31,854 bases of DNA from Purshia tridentata (GCA_003254885.1 QANT01006216.1:1-31854); one strand, 5' to 3'; counted from the first letter of the stretch, positions 10,291 through 20,797 are shown. The notes: generated from the letters alone by a model not told the origin. A program made the numbers and translations.

Positions 10291-11042
10291 AAGCGAAGAG
10301 AAGCTGTCTCGATCTGGGTTTCCTCCCAAATAATGATAAAAACACAGCACCACCTACCTACCCATGTCAGTTCTCTCACTCTAACTGGCTATACTGTAGT
10401 GGTTACCCATTCATTATCATTTGGGTTGCTTTACCTTCACTCTCTATCCCTCTATCTCTGACATTTACCATTTCTACTTCCAATGCTTACAAAGATTCAT
10501 GAATTTAGCATTTCAGGAGTGAGGACCTTCACACTTACTGGGCTTCATTTACTCTTCCTTTCTGGTCTGTTTCTTTTACCCACTATTCTTAGCATTCTTG
10601 TTGTCCTTGTAGTTGTTGTAGTTCTCTTAATTATGTAGAGCTGCTCAGTCTTGGAGCTTTGTGCTTTAAGCATTATTGTATTCTTTGCTTTTTTCTGACA
10701 GTGTTGAGTATAGTTTTATTGCTTCATTTTGAGCTTGACTTGATTTGGATTTGAATTTGGGACAATGGGTTCATTATTATAGCCATTGTTGAGCTGTGGG
10801 AAACAAATTAAGTAGGCTTCTTCAATTTTGTAGTTCAAATTGTTGACTGATTTTTGTTGAATTCTCCTATTAGTTATTGTTACTTGTCTTGCTTTGCAAA
10901 TTTCATACCTTTTTCTAGTATCCAAATAATGGCCCAGTGATTTAGATTTGCACTAAGAGTATATCTCTGTTTTCCAACTTGGTAAATTATAACTCTCTTT
11001 GTGTTTCCCTGAAGTTTGGATGCTGGGACTGCTGAAGGAGTA
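10291..11042 (+). promoter_or_regulatory. Promoter/5' leader of the receptor kinase gene
   Basis: The segment becomes pyrimidine-rich from about 10300 (CTCTCACTC, CTCTATCCCTC), as plant leaders do. From about 10640 it is T-rich and intron-like, ending TTTCCCTGAAG at 11014, so a 5'-UTR intron is possible but I cannot fix its donor. It contains a 51-codon ATG frame (10483-10638) and a 7-codon uORF (11020-11043). Confidence 0.35.
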
Positions 11043-11043
11043 A
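11020..11043 (+). other. Seven-codon uORF overlapping the kinase start codon
   Basis: ATG at 11020 encodes MLGLLKE and stops at TAA 11041-11043, so its last base is the first base of the main ATG (TAATG). If the spliced leader includes it, ribosomes would finish exactly at the main start. Confidence 0.45.
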
Positions 11044-14000
11044 TGCAGACAATCTGTTTGATATTATTGTTGTTGGTAGTAATTGCATCAGGACAATCAG
11101 ATTTGGAAGCACTCTTAGAGCTCAAGAAAGGCATTCAGAAAGACCCTTCTGGGAAAGTTCTTGTTTCATGGGATTCAAAGTCCTTGGACTCTGATGGATG
11201 CCCCCGGAATTGGTTTGGTATAATTTGTAGTAATGGCCGTGTGACATCAATTACTATAAATGATGTTGGCCTGGTTGGTGAGTTCACATTTTCCACCATT
11301 ATTGGACTTCAAATGCTTCGGAATTTATCACTTTCAAACAACCAGCTGACAGGGACTATCTCAAAGGTTGGATTAATTGAGTCTCTGGAATATTTGGATC
11401 TCTCACGCAACTTATTTCATGGGCTAATAACCTCCGGCTTGTCCAACTTAAAGGGTTTGGTGCTTTTGAATCTTTCTTCAAACCAATTTGAAGGCATTTT
11501 TCCCTCTGTTCTTGGCAAACTTGAGCAGTTGAGATATATAGATTTTCAAGCTAATGGCTTTTCAGGGGATATTATGAACTTTCTATCCAAAATGGGTAGC
11601 GTGGTCCATGTTGATCTAAGCAGCAATCTGTTTTCTGGCTCACTTGATTTGGGACTTGGTAACTTCTCATTTGTTTCTTCTATTCAATATTTGAATGTTA
11701 GCCACAATTCCTTGGTTAGAGAGCTTTTTCGTCACGATGGAATGCCATATTTTGATAGTTTGGAAATATTTGATGCTAGTTATAATCAGTTAGTGGGTCC
11801 TATACCTTCCTTCAATTTTGTAGTCTCTCTACGTGTTCTTCGGCTTGGAAGCAACCAGCTATCAGGTTCTCTACCAGAAGCTCTATTGCAAGAGAGCTCA
11901 ATGCTCTTGTCTGAACTGGATCTTAGTCTTAACCAACTTGAAGGTATGGTGATTCGAACAGTTTTCTGCCTTTTTTGTTTTTTAATTTTTTAATTTATAT
12001 TTCACATTGTGTGTGAAAAATGATAAGCTCCTGCTTCTTTTTTTGTTTGTTTTTCTAAGACATGGAAACTGAAATCAATCCAAGTTGAAATAGCCAACTA
12101 ACCATCCCGTCAAAGAATGGCCTTTCTTTCAGTTACTTATTTTTTATTTATTTTTTTTAAAAAAAGCTAAAGTTTTCTCACAACTTTCTGGAAAGCAAGT
12201 GCATTAGAAAATTGATCTTGAATGTCATTATCATTAAAAATATGTTGGAGACCATGTTTCCATCTTTACATTAGCATCTTTACATGAATCTATGAAGTGA
12301 AGTGCTTCATGAACTATCAGAAATACCGCATACAAATAATTTAAGTTTCTATGGCCAACAGTAGGGTCTGGATTTTTAAATTGGTTGGGGTGGGGATTAA
12401 GTTGGGAAGGTAGCAAATAGTACTTGATTACACGTAATTATGGGAAGACAAGCATAATAATTTATAGAATCAGCTTTAGAGTGAAGGCTAAAGCCAGGGC
12501 TGTTCATCTTTTCAGTATGTAGAATTTTTCTTTTGCAAAAGTTATATTGAGTGAAGTCACCAGTTGTTAAAAGTTATCATTTCATCTTCAAATTTATGAT
12601 TGTAGTTATTTATCCCCTTTTCTCCCTCCCTTTCCTTCCTACATTAAAATAATTTACCTTCATGGCAGGCCCAGTAGGAAGCATCACCTCTGCAACTCTG
12701 AAGAAGCTTAATATATCTTCAAACAAATTGTCAGGCTCCTTACCTGCCAAGGTTGGCCACTGTGCAATCATAGATCTGAGTAATAATATGCTCACAGGAA
12801 ACTTGTCCCGAATCCGGAGCTGGGGAAATTACATAGAAGTTATCCAGCTAAGTTCCAATTCCTTGACAGGAAGCTTGTCTAACCAAACATCTCAATTTTT
12901 GAGGCTAACCTCATTCAAGATATCCAACAACTCATTGGAGGGCTTTCTTCCACCAGTATTGGGTACATACCCAGAACTAAAAGTGATTGATCTTAGCCTC
13001 AACCGGCTACAAGGTCCCCTTCTTCCAAGCTTTTTCTCTTCGACAAAATTGACTGATCTTAACTTATCAGGCAACAATTTCTCTGGGTCGATACCTGTCC
13101 AGGAAATCTCAAGTCACTCGTCAATTGGTTCTGCTCAAAATTTGAGCCTGGCGTCTATTGACCTATCAAATAACTCATTGAGTGGTCATTTTCCTCCAGA
13201 GATCAGTAAGTTCCATAACTTGGTATATCTCAACCTATCTAATAACAATTTTGGAGGTAGCATTCCTGAGGACCTTCCAGGTGAACTGAAAGGATTCAAC
13301 GTGTCTTTTAATAATCTTTCTGGCATCATACCTGAAAACTTAAGGCATTTCCCTGATTCAGCATTCTATCCAGGGAATTCTTTGCTGATATTTCCTCATT
13401 CCCCATCATCACCGAAAAATGTCCAAGACATGACTTCTAGAGAACACAGGCCCCTTATGACAGCTGCTATTAGAATTGCCCTCATTGCATGTTTGGTTGG
13501 TGGTAGTGCTATTGTAGCTCTTTCATGCATGATCTATTACAGGGCCCACTGGCATGGATGTAGAAAGAGTAGTTCAAAAGGAAGTTGTAGAAAGAAAGGT
13601 GTTGCACAAGGAGGTTCTTCACCTTCTCATAGATCAGCCCCTGACAAAAATGTAGACTGCTCAAAATCTTCATGTAGTTTCCTTCAAGATCATTCACCAT
13701 CATCCCAAATGGGGTCTGCTGTTGATGCCTGTGACCCATCATCAGTTCCAGAAAAGCCCAAGAATTTAGGTCAACCTGAATCAACAATTAAAGAGGAATG
13801 GGCATCTTCTCCTATGTCTCTCTTATCATCAACAAAGCCATCACCTTCTAAAAACCAGCCGCTTGAGAGTCCTGCTGTGCCCAAAACTTGTTCTCCAGAT
13901 AAATTGGCTGGTGATTTGCATCTATTTGATGGCTCCTTGGCAATCACAGCAGAAGAACTGTCAGGTGCTCCAGCAGAAGCTATTGGAAGAAGTTGTCATG

Positions 14001-16370
14001 GAACAATGTACAAAGCTATGCTTGACACCAGTCATGTATTGGCCGTCAAATGGTTAAGGGAGGGAATAGCAAAAGAAAGGAAAGAATTTGCAAGAGAAGT
14101 GAAGAAACTTGGAAACATCAGACATCCAAATCTAGTTTCTCTGCAAGGCTACTACTGGGGCCCAAAGGAGCATGAAAAACTGATCATATCAAATTATATC
14201 AATGGCCATTCATTGGCCTTCTATCTACATGGTAAGATTCTGTTCTTTGTGTTTCATTGTATGCATGCAAATAAGAATCTCCTGAATATTACCACCATAA
14301 AAATCTTGTTAAAAATGACCAAGCCAATTCTGGGCCCATCATTTGATCCACACAGATTATCTGAGCTCAAAGACAGATAACTTACAAGCATATTTGATAC
14401 GTGTGTCTCAGTTGTTGTTTGGAAAAGTTATCTCCCAGAGATAACCAATAACTCAGATTATTTTTGTTTTGCATAATGGTTGAAGCTTAGATCTAAAAGA
14501 CTGGACTTGTACCCTAAAATTTTACTAGAAATCATTCCTCTCCTCCACTATCTATGTGAAATTACTTTCTTTCTTATGTCATGAAATTGATTGCTAGTTT
14601 GACCTTTTGAGTTTTATATGGCATTCCTTATCGTCTATGAGAGTTGTGTAGGCAACACATGCATCGTCTTATCTAAACAGACTACCTACTTCTTGTTTTT
14701 GCCATGTGCAAGCTGTAGTAACTAGTAACCATACAACATGAAATTAAGTATTAGCCTAAAGGCTAAAGGTATATAGCAGTTGGTTGAGATGGACCGTAAC
14801 AGAGTAATTTGACATACATTGTTTCAAACGCAATAAGATGACAGTGACCTTAGATGTATTGTTGGTTGCACAGAAGTGATCAAGTAACTTCAAACCAGCT
14901 ATTTTTCAGAACCTGCTATATTCATGAATTACTCTTGAAACAGTACAAGTGAATTATGCCCAAGTACCCTGGGGTTCCGTAACTTTGTGCTATTATTCTA
15001 TAACTCTGGGATAACTTGCAATGCAAAAAATGCATTAAAATCAGCCCTCAAATAACTTTTTACACAATATACTTGTATTATTTGTTAGAGGATATTAAAT
15101 ATGTGACAATAAAGAACATTAAAACCTTTTCATCAATACTGAAAATTGTTGAGGAAAGAGAGAGAGAGAGAGAGAGAGAGAGTAGATCCTACATTACTTA
15201 GTTTTCTTTTACTGAGTTGATGACCTTTATCTAGTGCTATACACTTCAATTTATAATCAGTTAGCTTGCTTTATTTTTCATGAAGCCAAAACTATGGTGC
15301 CACTGATGTTTTTTTTTATTTGGGATGGTGGTTTATGCTGTGGGTGTATCAGGTGCCCATTGATGGAAAATTGCTTCAAAATGTCTTGTGAGGTTGTAGT
15401 TCTTGTGTTACTGAACAAATTGGAGTGTAGGAGACCAGTTCAGTCTTTGATTAAGTTCAGTTTCCTTTTTCTGCAAGACAAGAAAACTTGTTATAAAATA
15501 TATTCCTTGAGCTTTTGCAAGTGAACAGCTGCTGTTGGCACTTTGAAATGCATGAAACAGGTTCAATAAAGTTTGTACTATCTAGTTGGTCCCTGCCTCT
15601 TTCCCATAATAAATCCATCACTTTAACTGAAAAATTTATGGATTACAGGGAGAACACCCTTCTAATCATTTGTATATGCTTTTATTATCTTTTCTAGTTT
15701 TTTTTTTTTTGACCAATTATCTTTCGTAGTTTTATCCTTGCATCTGACGTGAGTTTTTTGAATCTTTCTGTCTTCTGAAGAGTCTGAGCCAAGAAAACTC
15801 TCACCCTTGTCTCTTGAGCAAAGGCTAAGGATTTCTGTAGATGTGGCTCGATGTCTGAACTACCTACATAATGAGAAAGCAATTCCCCATGGCAACCTCA
15901 AATCCACAAATATTTTATTAGAAACTCCTACTCTGAATGCACTTCTTACAGATTACAGTCTCCACCGAATATTGACTCCGGCTGGCACTACTGAGCAAGT
16001 CCTGAATGCAGGTGCTCTTGGATATCGGCCCCCTGAGTTTGCTAGCTCAAGTAAACCCTGCCCGTCATTGAAGAGTGATGTTTATGCATTTGGGGTGATC
16101 TTGTTGGAGCTCCTGACTGGTAAGAGTTCTGGGGAGATTTTTTCTGGCATACCCGGCGTGGTTGATCTGACAGACTGGGTGAGATTATTGGCAGAAGAAA
16201 ACCGTGCTTTTGAATGCCTCGACAGACTGATTCTTGAAAAGCACAATGCCAAGCACTTGACTGGAGTTCTTGATGGTATGCTGCAGGTAGCTCTAAGATG
16301 TATCCTTCCAGCATCTGAGAGACCGGACATCAAAACTGTGTTTGGAGACATTTCAAGAATAGTGTCCTAA
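11043..16370 (+). CDS. LRR receptor-like (pseudo)kinase, three exons
   Basis: Exons 11043-11943, 12669-14231 and 15781-16370 join in frame (phase 1 at both junctions, GT-AG) to 1017 residues. Order: signal peptide (1-18, MQTICLILLLLVVIASGQ); LRRNT with Cys pair CPRNWFGIIC; about 20 leucine-rich repeats to about 520; one membrane span (about 565-591); a Ser-rich juxtamembrane linker; kinase domain from about 720. The glycine loop is degenerate (AIGRSCHG) and the VAVK Lys is present (about 761), but HRD is HGN (858-860) and DFG is DYS (879-881), so phosphotransfer is probably weak or absent. The protein closely resembles the plant family of AT5G10020/AT2G27060, annotated as inactive receptor kinases; by gene order the second is the better match. 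It would sit in the plasma membrane; its ligand is unknown. The start chosen matches the family's N-terminus. Intron 2 splits the kinase lobes. Confidence 0.9.
11944..12668 (+). other. Intron 1 of the receptor kinase gene
   Basis: 725 bp, GTATGG...GCAG, phase 1, joining LNQLE-G to PVGSIT within an LRR. The interior is T-rich with no gene or clear repeat. Reading through from exon 1 reaches a stop at 11993. Confidence 0.8.
15157..15182 (+). repeat. (AG)13 microsatellite
   Basis: Uninterrupted AG dinucleotides in intron 2 of the receptor kinase gene. Confidence 0.9.
15684..15733. mobile_element. Tail-only retroposon footprint B
   Basis: ATTATCTTTTCTAGTTT (from 15684) and ATTATCTTTCGTAGTTT (from 15716) form a 17-bp direct repeat with two mismatches. 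Between them there is only a T run and GACCA. Same architecture and nearly the same terminal tag as the footprint at 6090-6136. Confidence 0.45.
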
Positions 16371-16668
16371 AGGGCACCCCCAGGAAGAACAAATGCTCTA
16401 ACTGTAGTCTTTGGCACTAACACCACACCTACATTCTTTTCTTCTTTGTTGTTGTATTTTGTTTTCAAATTTTACCTGTAATTGTCTAATTGTATTTGTC
16501 AATTTTTCCTGTAATGACTAAGCTAAACATGTAGTGGTACAGTTTAGAGGAAAATAAGTTATTTGTTGATGGGTGGGGTTAATCATTTCTATAAACCCTA
16601 TTTTGGGATATGATTTCATACATTTATGAATGAAATTTTTGTTGCGGATTTTGTTTTTGGGCTAGTTT
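16371..16668 (+). other. 3' UTR/downstream of the receptor kinase gene
   Basis: T-rich sequence after the TAA stop, with TGTAAT-type and AATGAA motifs (about 16478-16515, 16629) that suit plant polyadenylation. The transcript end is not fixed. Confidence 0.35.
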
Positions 16669-16883
16669 TTTCCGACCATCTTAAATTACTAAGTTGATCA
16701 TCTTTGACCATTCGATAATAGTCTATCGAAATATTTGTGTTATTTCAGTGTTAAACTCTTGAACTCTTTTGTATATTTGTACTATTCAATAATAGTCTAT
16801 TAAAATAATATAAATATTTTAGTAGATTATTGTTGAATGTCTTAAGAATGATCAACTTAGTAATTCAAAATGGTTGAAATAAT
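16669..16883. mobile_element. MITE with imperfect inverted arms
   Basis: The left arm (16669-16735) aligns with the reverse complement of the right arm (about 16810-16883), sharing a perfect 18-bp core AATTACTAAGTTGATCAT. A third related copy of the inner segment (around ATTCAATAATAGTCTATT, 16783-16802) lies between them. About 215 bp, foldback. I could not define a target duplication, so the superfamily is open. Confidence 0.6.
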
Positions 16884-18036
16884 TTGAGTCTTTTTATTTT
16901 TCAACTAAGTATTTTCTGAACTTCTTCATGTCCTTTGAACCATATGGGCCTGACATGAAGCCCAGCCCATTGGCTCCACAAAAACTATAAATGCTGCTAA
17001 GAATAGATCACATGGTGTACTGCTTGTCAACTTTTGTCACTTCCCACAACACCTCCAGAATTTTTCTTGGTCCAAGCACCTTGATTATGACCAAAATGTA
17101 TTTATACCTTAGAAATTGCTGAAAATATATTTATTTTTGTGTAAAACATATTGCAGAATTAAATGAAGATGATTTCCAGTGTTTGGAGACGGACGCAGTG
17201 GAGTGTCCCAATACAGAAGCGTGTACTGCCAACTGTTGTTTGCTCAAATTACGTGTTTTCACACGCTTACACGCACAGAGACACTGCAGTCCGCGCACGC
17301 AGAAAAAGTTCAAATCAGATTACGACGACAAACATAAAGACAAGCAGAACACGCAGTCGCGCCATATATTATGCCATGGCCCACAACTTATTCCCTTAAA
17401 ATGACTCGATTCTCATTTCCTTATAAGTTATCTCTCAAATTTAAAATATTTTTTTAATTACAAGGGGGGGAAGTGTTTGAACTTCGGTGTGTCGGGAGAG
17501 TTTTTATCTTTAACCAACTTGACTAATTTTAATTCACTTTAAATTTAGAATAATACGAGAGATTAATAATAAGGTGTTTTATAAGCAAACTCATTCAAAT
17601 AAGAATGTCCTTACTTAAAAAAAAAAGGTAAAAACTCCTCTCTTAAAAATATAGTTTGATAATCGAAATTGTTCATTTTTAGTTTTACTTTATGAGTTAT
17701 TTCTGTAAAAAATGAGTCAAATCAATAATTGTTTAGTCATTTAAATTGTAAATACAAATACAATTCTTCTAATAAAATTAAAATGATGTTGATTATAATA
17801 AACCGGCTAAATAATTTTTGATTTATCTGATTTTTCACAAATGTAATATTTGATTGATATATTAACACAGTTTTATTCACCCATATCCATTTTTTATCCA
17901 ATAACTCATTTTAAATTACTAACCCATAAAAACAAACAAAAACTCACCCAAACTTATTTTATTCCACTTCTTTTTTTCAACCCAAATATACCGACGGGTT
18001 CACTACGTACCTTTTTTTTTTTTCCTTAAAAAGACT

Positions 18037-18037
18037 N
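18037..18037. other. Ambiguous base (N) between identical 14-bp repeats
   Basis: TCCTTAAAAAGACT occurs at 18023-18036 and again at 18038-18051, separated only by the window's single N. This looks like a joined assembly gap. Confidence 0.7.
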
Positions 18038-18144
18038 TCCTTAAAAAGACTTATTCGCATCTCTCTCTCTCTCGTAATGTGTAGGCGTGTAGACGTATGT
18101 ATATATGTTGACATGAAAGAATGAACTGTACCCAACCCAATCCT

Positions 18145-18162
18145 ACTCAGTATTTACTGAGT
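18145..18162. promoter_or_regulatory. Perfect palindrome with bZIP-type TGAGTCA
   Basis: ACTCAGTA-TT-TACTGAGT, followed by CA, so the right arm completes TGAGTCA (18158-18164), the GCN4-like site of plant bZIP factors. Function not shown. Confidence 0.3.
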
Positions 18163-18389
18163 CAGTCCTAATGAATCGTTTTAGTTAGTAACTAGTCCCT
18201 GTCTCTTCTTCTTGCTTGCACCTTCTTCTTCCTTCACATTGCCAACTGAGGCAGACCCATTCTCACATATCTACTCCGTCAACTACCTAATCCATATATA
18301 ATAAACAAATTTAATTTAATTATTAACTATAAGTCTATAACATTATACACACAAATATATATATATATAGTGTACCATCTTCACAAACT

Positions 18390-18472
18390 TTGCACTGACA
18401 TTTCTTCATCTGGGTTTTGTGGGTTCTTTCTTTCACACCAAAACAAGCTCTCTCTTCCTCTTTGGGTTTCAG
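18390..18472 (+). other. Possible non-coding first exon of the NHL gene
   Basis: A pyrimidine-rich stretch about 20 bp after a TA-rich TATA-like run ends GGGTTTCAG|GTACTT, a good donor; an acceptor TTTCTCAG lies at 19950. This would make a 1478-bp 5'-UTR intron. It competes with a simpler promoter having a TATA box at 19889, and I cannot decide between them. Confidence 0.25.
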
Positions 18473-19888
18473 GTACTTCAATTTCCTTCTTCCATCTATC
18501 TTCATATTTATTTATTGCTCTTAAATGAAAATGGTTCTTGTTTGTTTCTTAATAATGCATGCATTAATTGCTTAATTTGTTAGTTTTCTTCTTCTTTCTT
18601 ATGGTTTCTTAATTAAGTTTTAAATTTAATAATCCAAATTATTCACATTTCATGACTTTCACTTGCTACTTTTGAGAAAATCAAACCTCACATTTGCCAT
18701 TAATTCTTGGCTTTTATGCGATGTTCGTCATCCCAATGCTAGCTCTTCTTCATTCATGAATTAAACTTACAGAAATATAAAAAAATAAATAAAAATTGAT
18801 TTTCTTTTTGGGGGCGAAAATTATAGACTTCATTTACAACGTGCGTCCCACTATTTCTTAATAATTTTTCCTCTCTCCTATTAAAGATTCTAAAGAATGT
18901 CATGTCATCCCCAACTTTTATTTTATTTAGACCATAAAAGTTGTTGGTTCCGTAGATTCTGCAGGCTGGGTGGGTTTTAACTTTTAAACAACAATAGTGA
19001 TTGAATGATAGACTTGGAAATGAATTATTTGTTGTACTGAATTTTATTTGTTTTAATCTTAGTTATGTAGTATATACACCAATACATATTTAATCTCATT
19101 CATAATTAAAATTAGGGTATATAGCCATTTTGCTTCTCATATTATTGTATTTGTACTAGTTTGTTCTCAAATTTTCAAGTTAAAAAATTAAGAACTCTAT
19201 TTTTTTAATTTTGTCAATTAAGAATTTTTCTGTCAATTTATATATGTTTCATTTAAATTTATGGTTTTATAACATTATATATCAATCATCTAGTGTCTTT
19301 ATTTTTCCTATAAAGGAAAAATAGTTCATTTCATTTAAAACTTATTATTTTTTACTCATACACCATTTTTTCTTTTTTCATTTTTCGTTAAATTTTGATA
19401 AAAAATGTATAAATTTACAAAAACAAGTATAAAAAATAAGTAGATAATCTACATTTGATAAACTCATTAAATGTGGTCATCAAATTTATTCATCAGTTAG
19501 TTTACATGTTAAAAACTAAAAAGATTTAGAGTTGTCTAAATAAATCAAAAAATTAACATATTATGTAGTAAATAAAATTTAGTAAATAACTTTGACTAGA
19601 AATACTGTCAAATCAAACATTTAACTACAAAGATTAGTAGTGGATTTGACCATATGTACTACAATTACTGAAATTTTGCTTTCCCATACCAATTTTGATT
19701 TGCTAGATTTTTAGACTCTATCATGTATTTATTGTAAAGATAGCTAATTACAAAAAAAATTCGCAATTACCCAAAAAAAATTGGAAACTGCCGAAACATT
19801 ATATGCAGCGAGCGTAAAGATTTCAATTACAAAAAATATTATTGCCTGAAATTCCATATATACCCTTCTCTTACGCGGTTTCATCAAC
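18473..19888. other. Non-coding region upstream of the NHL gene
   Basis: AT-rich, no open frame of note. Either the promoter or a 5'-UTR intron of the NHL gene. Contains a cluster of W-box-like sites at 19592-19651. Confidence 0.4.
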
Positions 19889-19895
19889 TATAAAA
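19889..19895 (+). promoter_or_regulatory. TATA box of the NHL13-like gene
   Basis: TATAAAA, followed about 30 nt later by a CT-rich start-like region (19920-19935). The resulting leader of about 80 nt has no ATG. Confidence 0.45.
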
Positions 19896-19999
19896 TCCAA
19901 AATCTAAGAGTACTCTTAACACTCTCTCTTTCTTCTGCTCGATTTCTCAGACAAAACCTCGAGCTCTGCCGATTGTCTCAGTCTCTCACTCACTCCAAA

Positions 20000-20797
20000 A
20001 TGGCCGACCGAGTTCACCCGCGTGATTCGCCCCCTCCCGACTCACCCGACTCGCTCCAAAAACCCTCCTCTCCGGAGTCCGAAAAGCCGGTCCCTCCGCC
20101 GGGAACCTACGTCATCCAGATCCCCAAGGACCAAGTCTACCGCGTGCCGCCGCCGGAGAACGCCCGCCGCTACCAGACCTACACTAGCAAGAAGCCTCGC
20201 CGGAACACCTGCCGGAGCTGCCTCTGCTGGCTCCTCGGCGTCGTTGCCGTCCTCCTCATTCTCACCGGCGTCTCCGCCGCCGTCTTCTACCTCGTGGTCC
20301 GCCCGGAGTCCCCTAACTACTCCGTCCAGAGCATCGCATTCAAAGGCTTCAACGTCACGGACTCGCCGTCGTCGTCCTCGTTCACCGTCTCGGCGGAGGT
20401 CGACGTGGACGTGCGGGCCGAAAACCCTAACAGGAAGATCGGGATCTACTACGAGCGAGAGAGCTCGGCGGAGGTGTTTTACACCGATATAAAGCTATGC
20501 AACGGCGTTTTGCCTGCATTTTACCAGCCGACGAAAAACGTGACGGAGTTCCGGACGGCGTTAAAGGGGTCCGGGATCGTGTTTTCGAGCGCTGTGCACA
20601 AGGGGTTAGTGGAGGCGCAGAAACAAGGGAATGTGCCGTTGAAGTTGAAGCTGAGAGCGCCCGTTAGAATTAAAGTGGGGGCCATCAAGACGTGGACGAT
20701 AACCGTTAAAGTTGGCTGTGATATAACGGTGGATAAGTTAACGGCGGATGCCAAGATTGTGTCGAAGGACTGTGATTACAGTGTGGATCCTTGGTAG
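20000..20797 (+). CDS. NHL13: NDR1/HIN1-like protein, NHL13 type (LEA_2 domain)
   Basis: A 265-residue, single-exon protein. The NHL family comprises single-pass plasma-membrane proteins with an extracytoplasmic LEA_2/WHy-like domain; NDR1 and NHL13 act in resistance to bacteria. Seen: a Pro-rich cytosolic N-terminus (1-65) with a GTYVIQIPKDQVYRVPPPEN motif; a basic stretch KKPRR next to CRSCLCW (possible acylation site); one membrane span (about 76-101); then the LEA_2 domain with the family motif NPNRKIGIYY (142-151), VFYTDIKLCNG and FYQPTKNVTEF. Two NVT sequons (118, 180) may be glycosylated. The ATG at 20000 has a good context (CCAAAATGGCC) and gives the family's usual MADRVHP start; the frame continues upstream without an ATG. 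The first half is far richer in GC than the flanks. The assignment to NHL13 rests on sequence similarity recalled from memory and on gene order. Confidence 0.9.
   Translation: MADRVHPRDSPPPDSPDSLQKPSSPESEKPVPPPGTYVIQIPKDQVYRVPPPENARRYQTYTSKKPRRNTCRSCLCWLLGVVAVLLILTGVSAAVFYLVVRPESPNYSVQSIAFKGFNVTDSPSSSSFTVSAEVDVDVRAENPNRKIGIYYERESSAEVFYTDIKLCNGVLPAFYQPTKNVTEFRTALKGSGIVFSSAVHKGLVEAQKQGNVPLKLKLRAPVRIKVGAIKTWTITVKVGCDITVDKLTADAKIVSKDCDYSVDPW

Larger units (their letters stand above)
14232..15780 (+). other. Intron 2 of the receptor kinase gene
   Basis: 1549 bp, GTAAGA...GAAG, phase 1, between FYLH and ESEPRKLS; using the AG two bases later would give an immediate TGA stop. It contains an (AG)13 microsatellite (15157-15182) and a tail-only retroposon footprint (15684-15733). 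Small open frames inside (for example 15016-15201, 15234-15524, 15515-15697) are intronic and not genes. Confidence 0.8.
16884..18380. other. Intergenic, no gene supported
   Basis: Mostly AT-rich. A patch of higher GC and CpG (17170-17360) carries overlapping short frames, one Cys-rich, without recognisable domain. In the Arabidopsis block a response regulator (AT2G27070) lies between the kinase and NHL genes; nothing like a receiver or GARP domain is visible here. Also present: one N at 18037, a CT run (18060-18073), and an 18-bp palindrome (18145-18162). Confidence 0.45.

Noticed and set aside
13509..13787. 92-codon minus-strand frame inside kinase exon 2
   Set aside because: Antisense to the well-supported membrane span and linker of the receptor kinase.
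17163..17404. Overlapping frames, one reading as a Cys-rich segment (ECPNTEACTANCC), in a GC-richer patch
   Set aside because: No signal peptide, no known Cys spacing and no clear gene structure; kept only as part of the intergenic description.
20022..20492. 156-codon open frame overlapping the NHL gene
   Set aside because: An Arg/Ser/Pro-rich alternative frame caused by GC-rich codons; it has no domain, and the NHL frame clearly explains the sequence.
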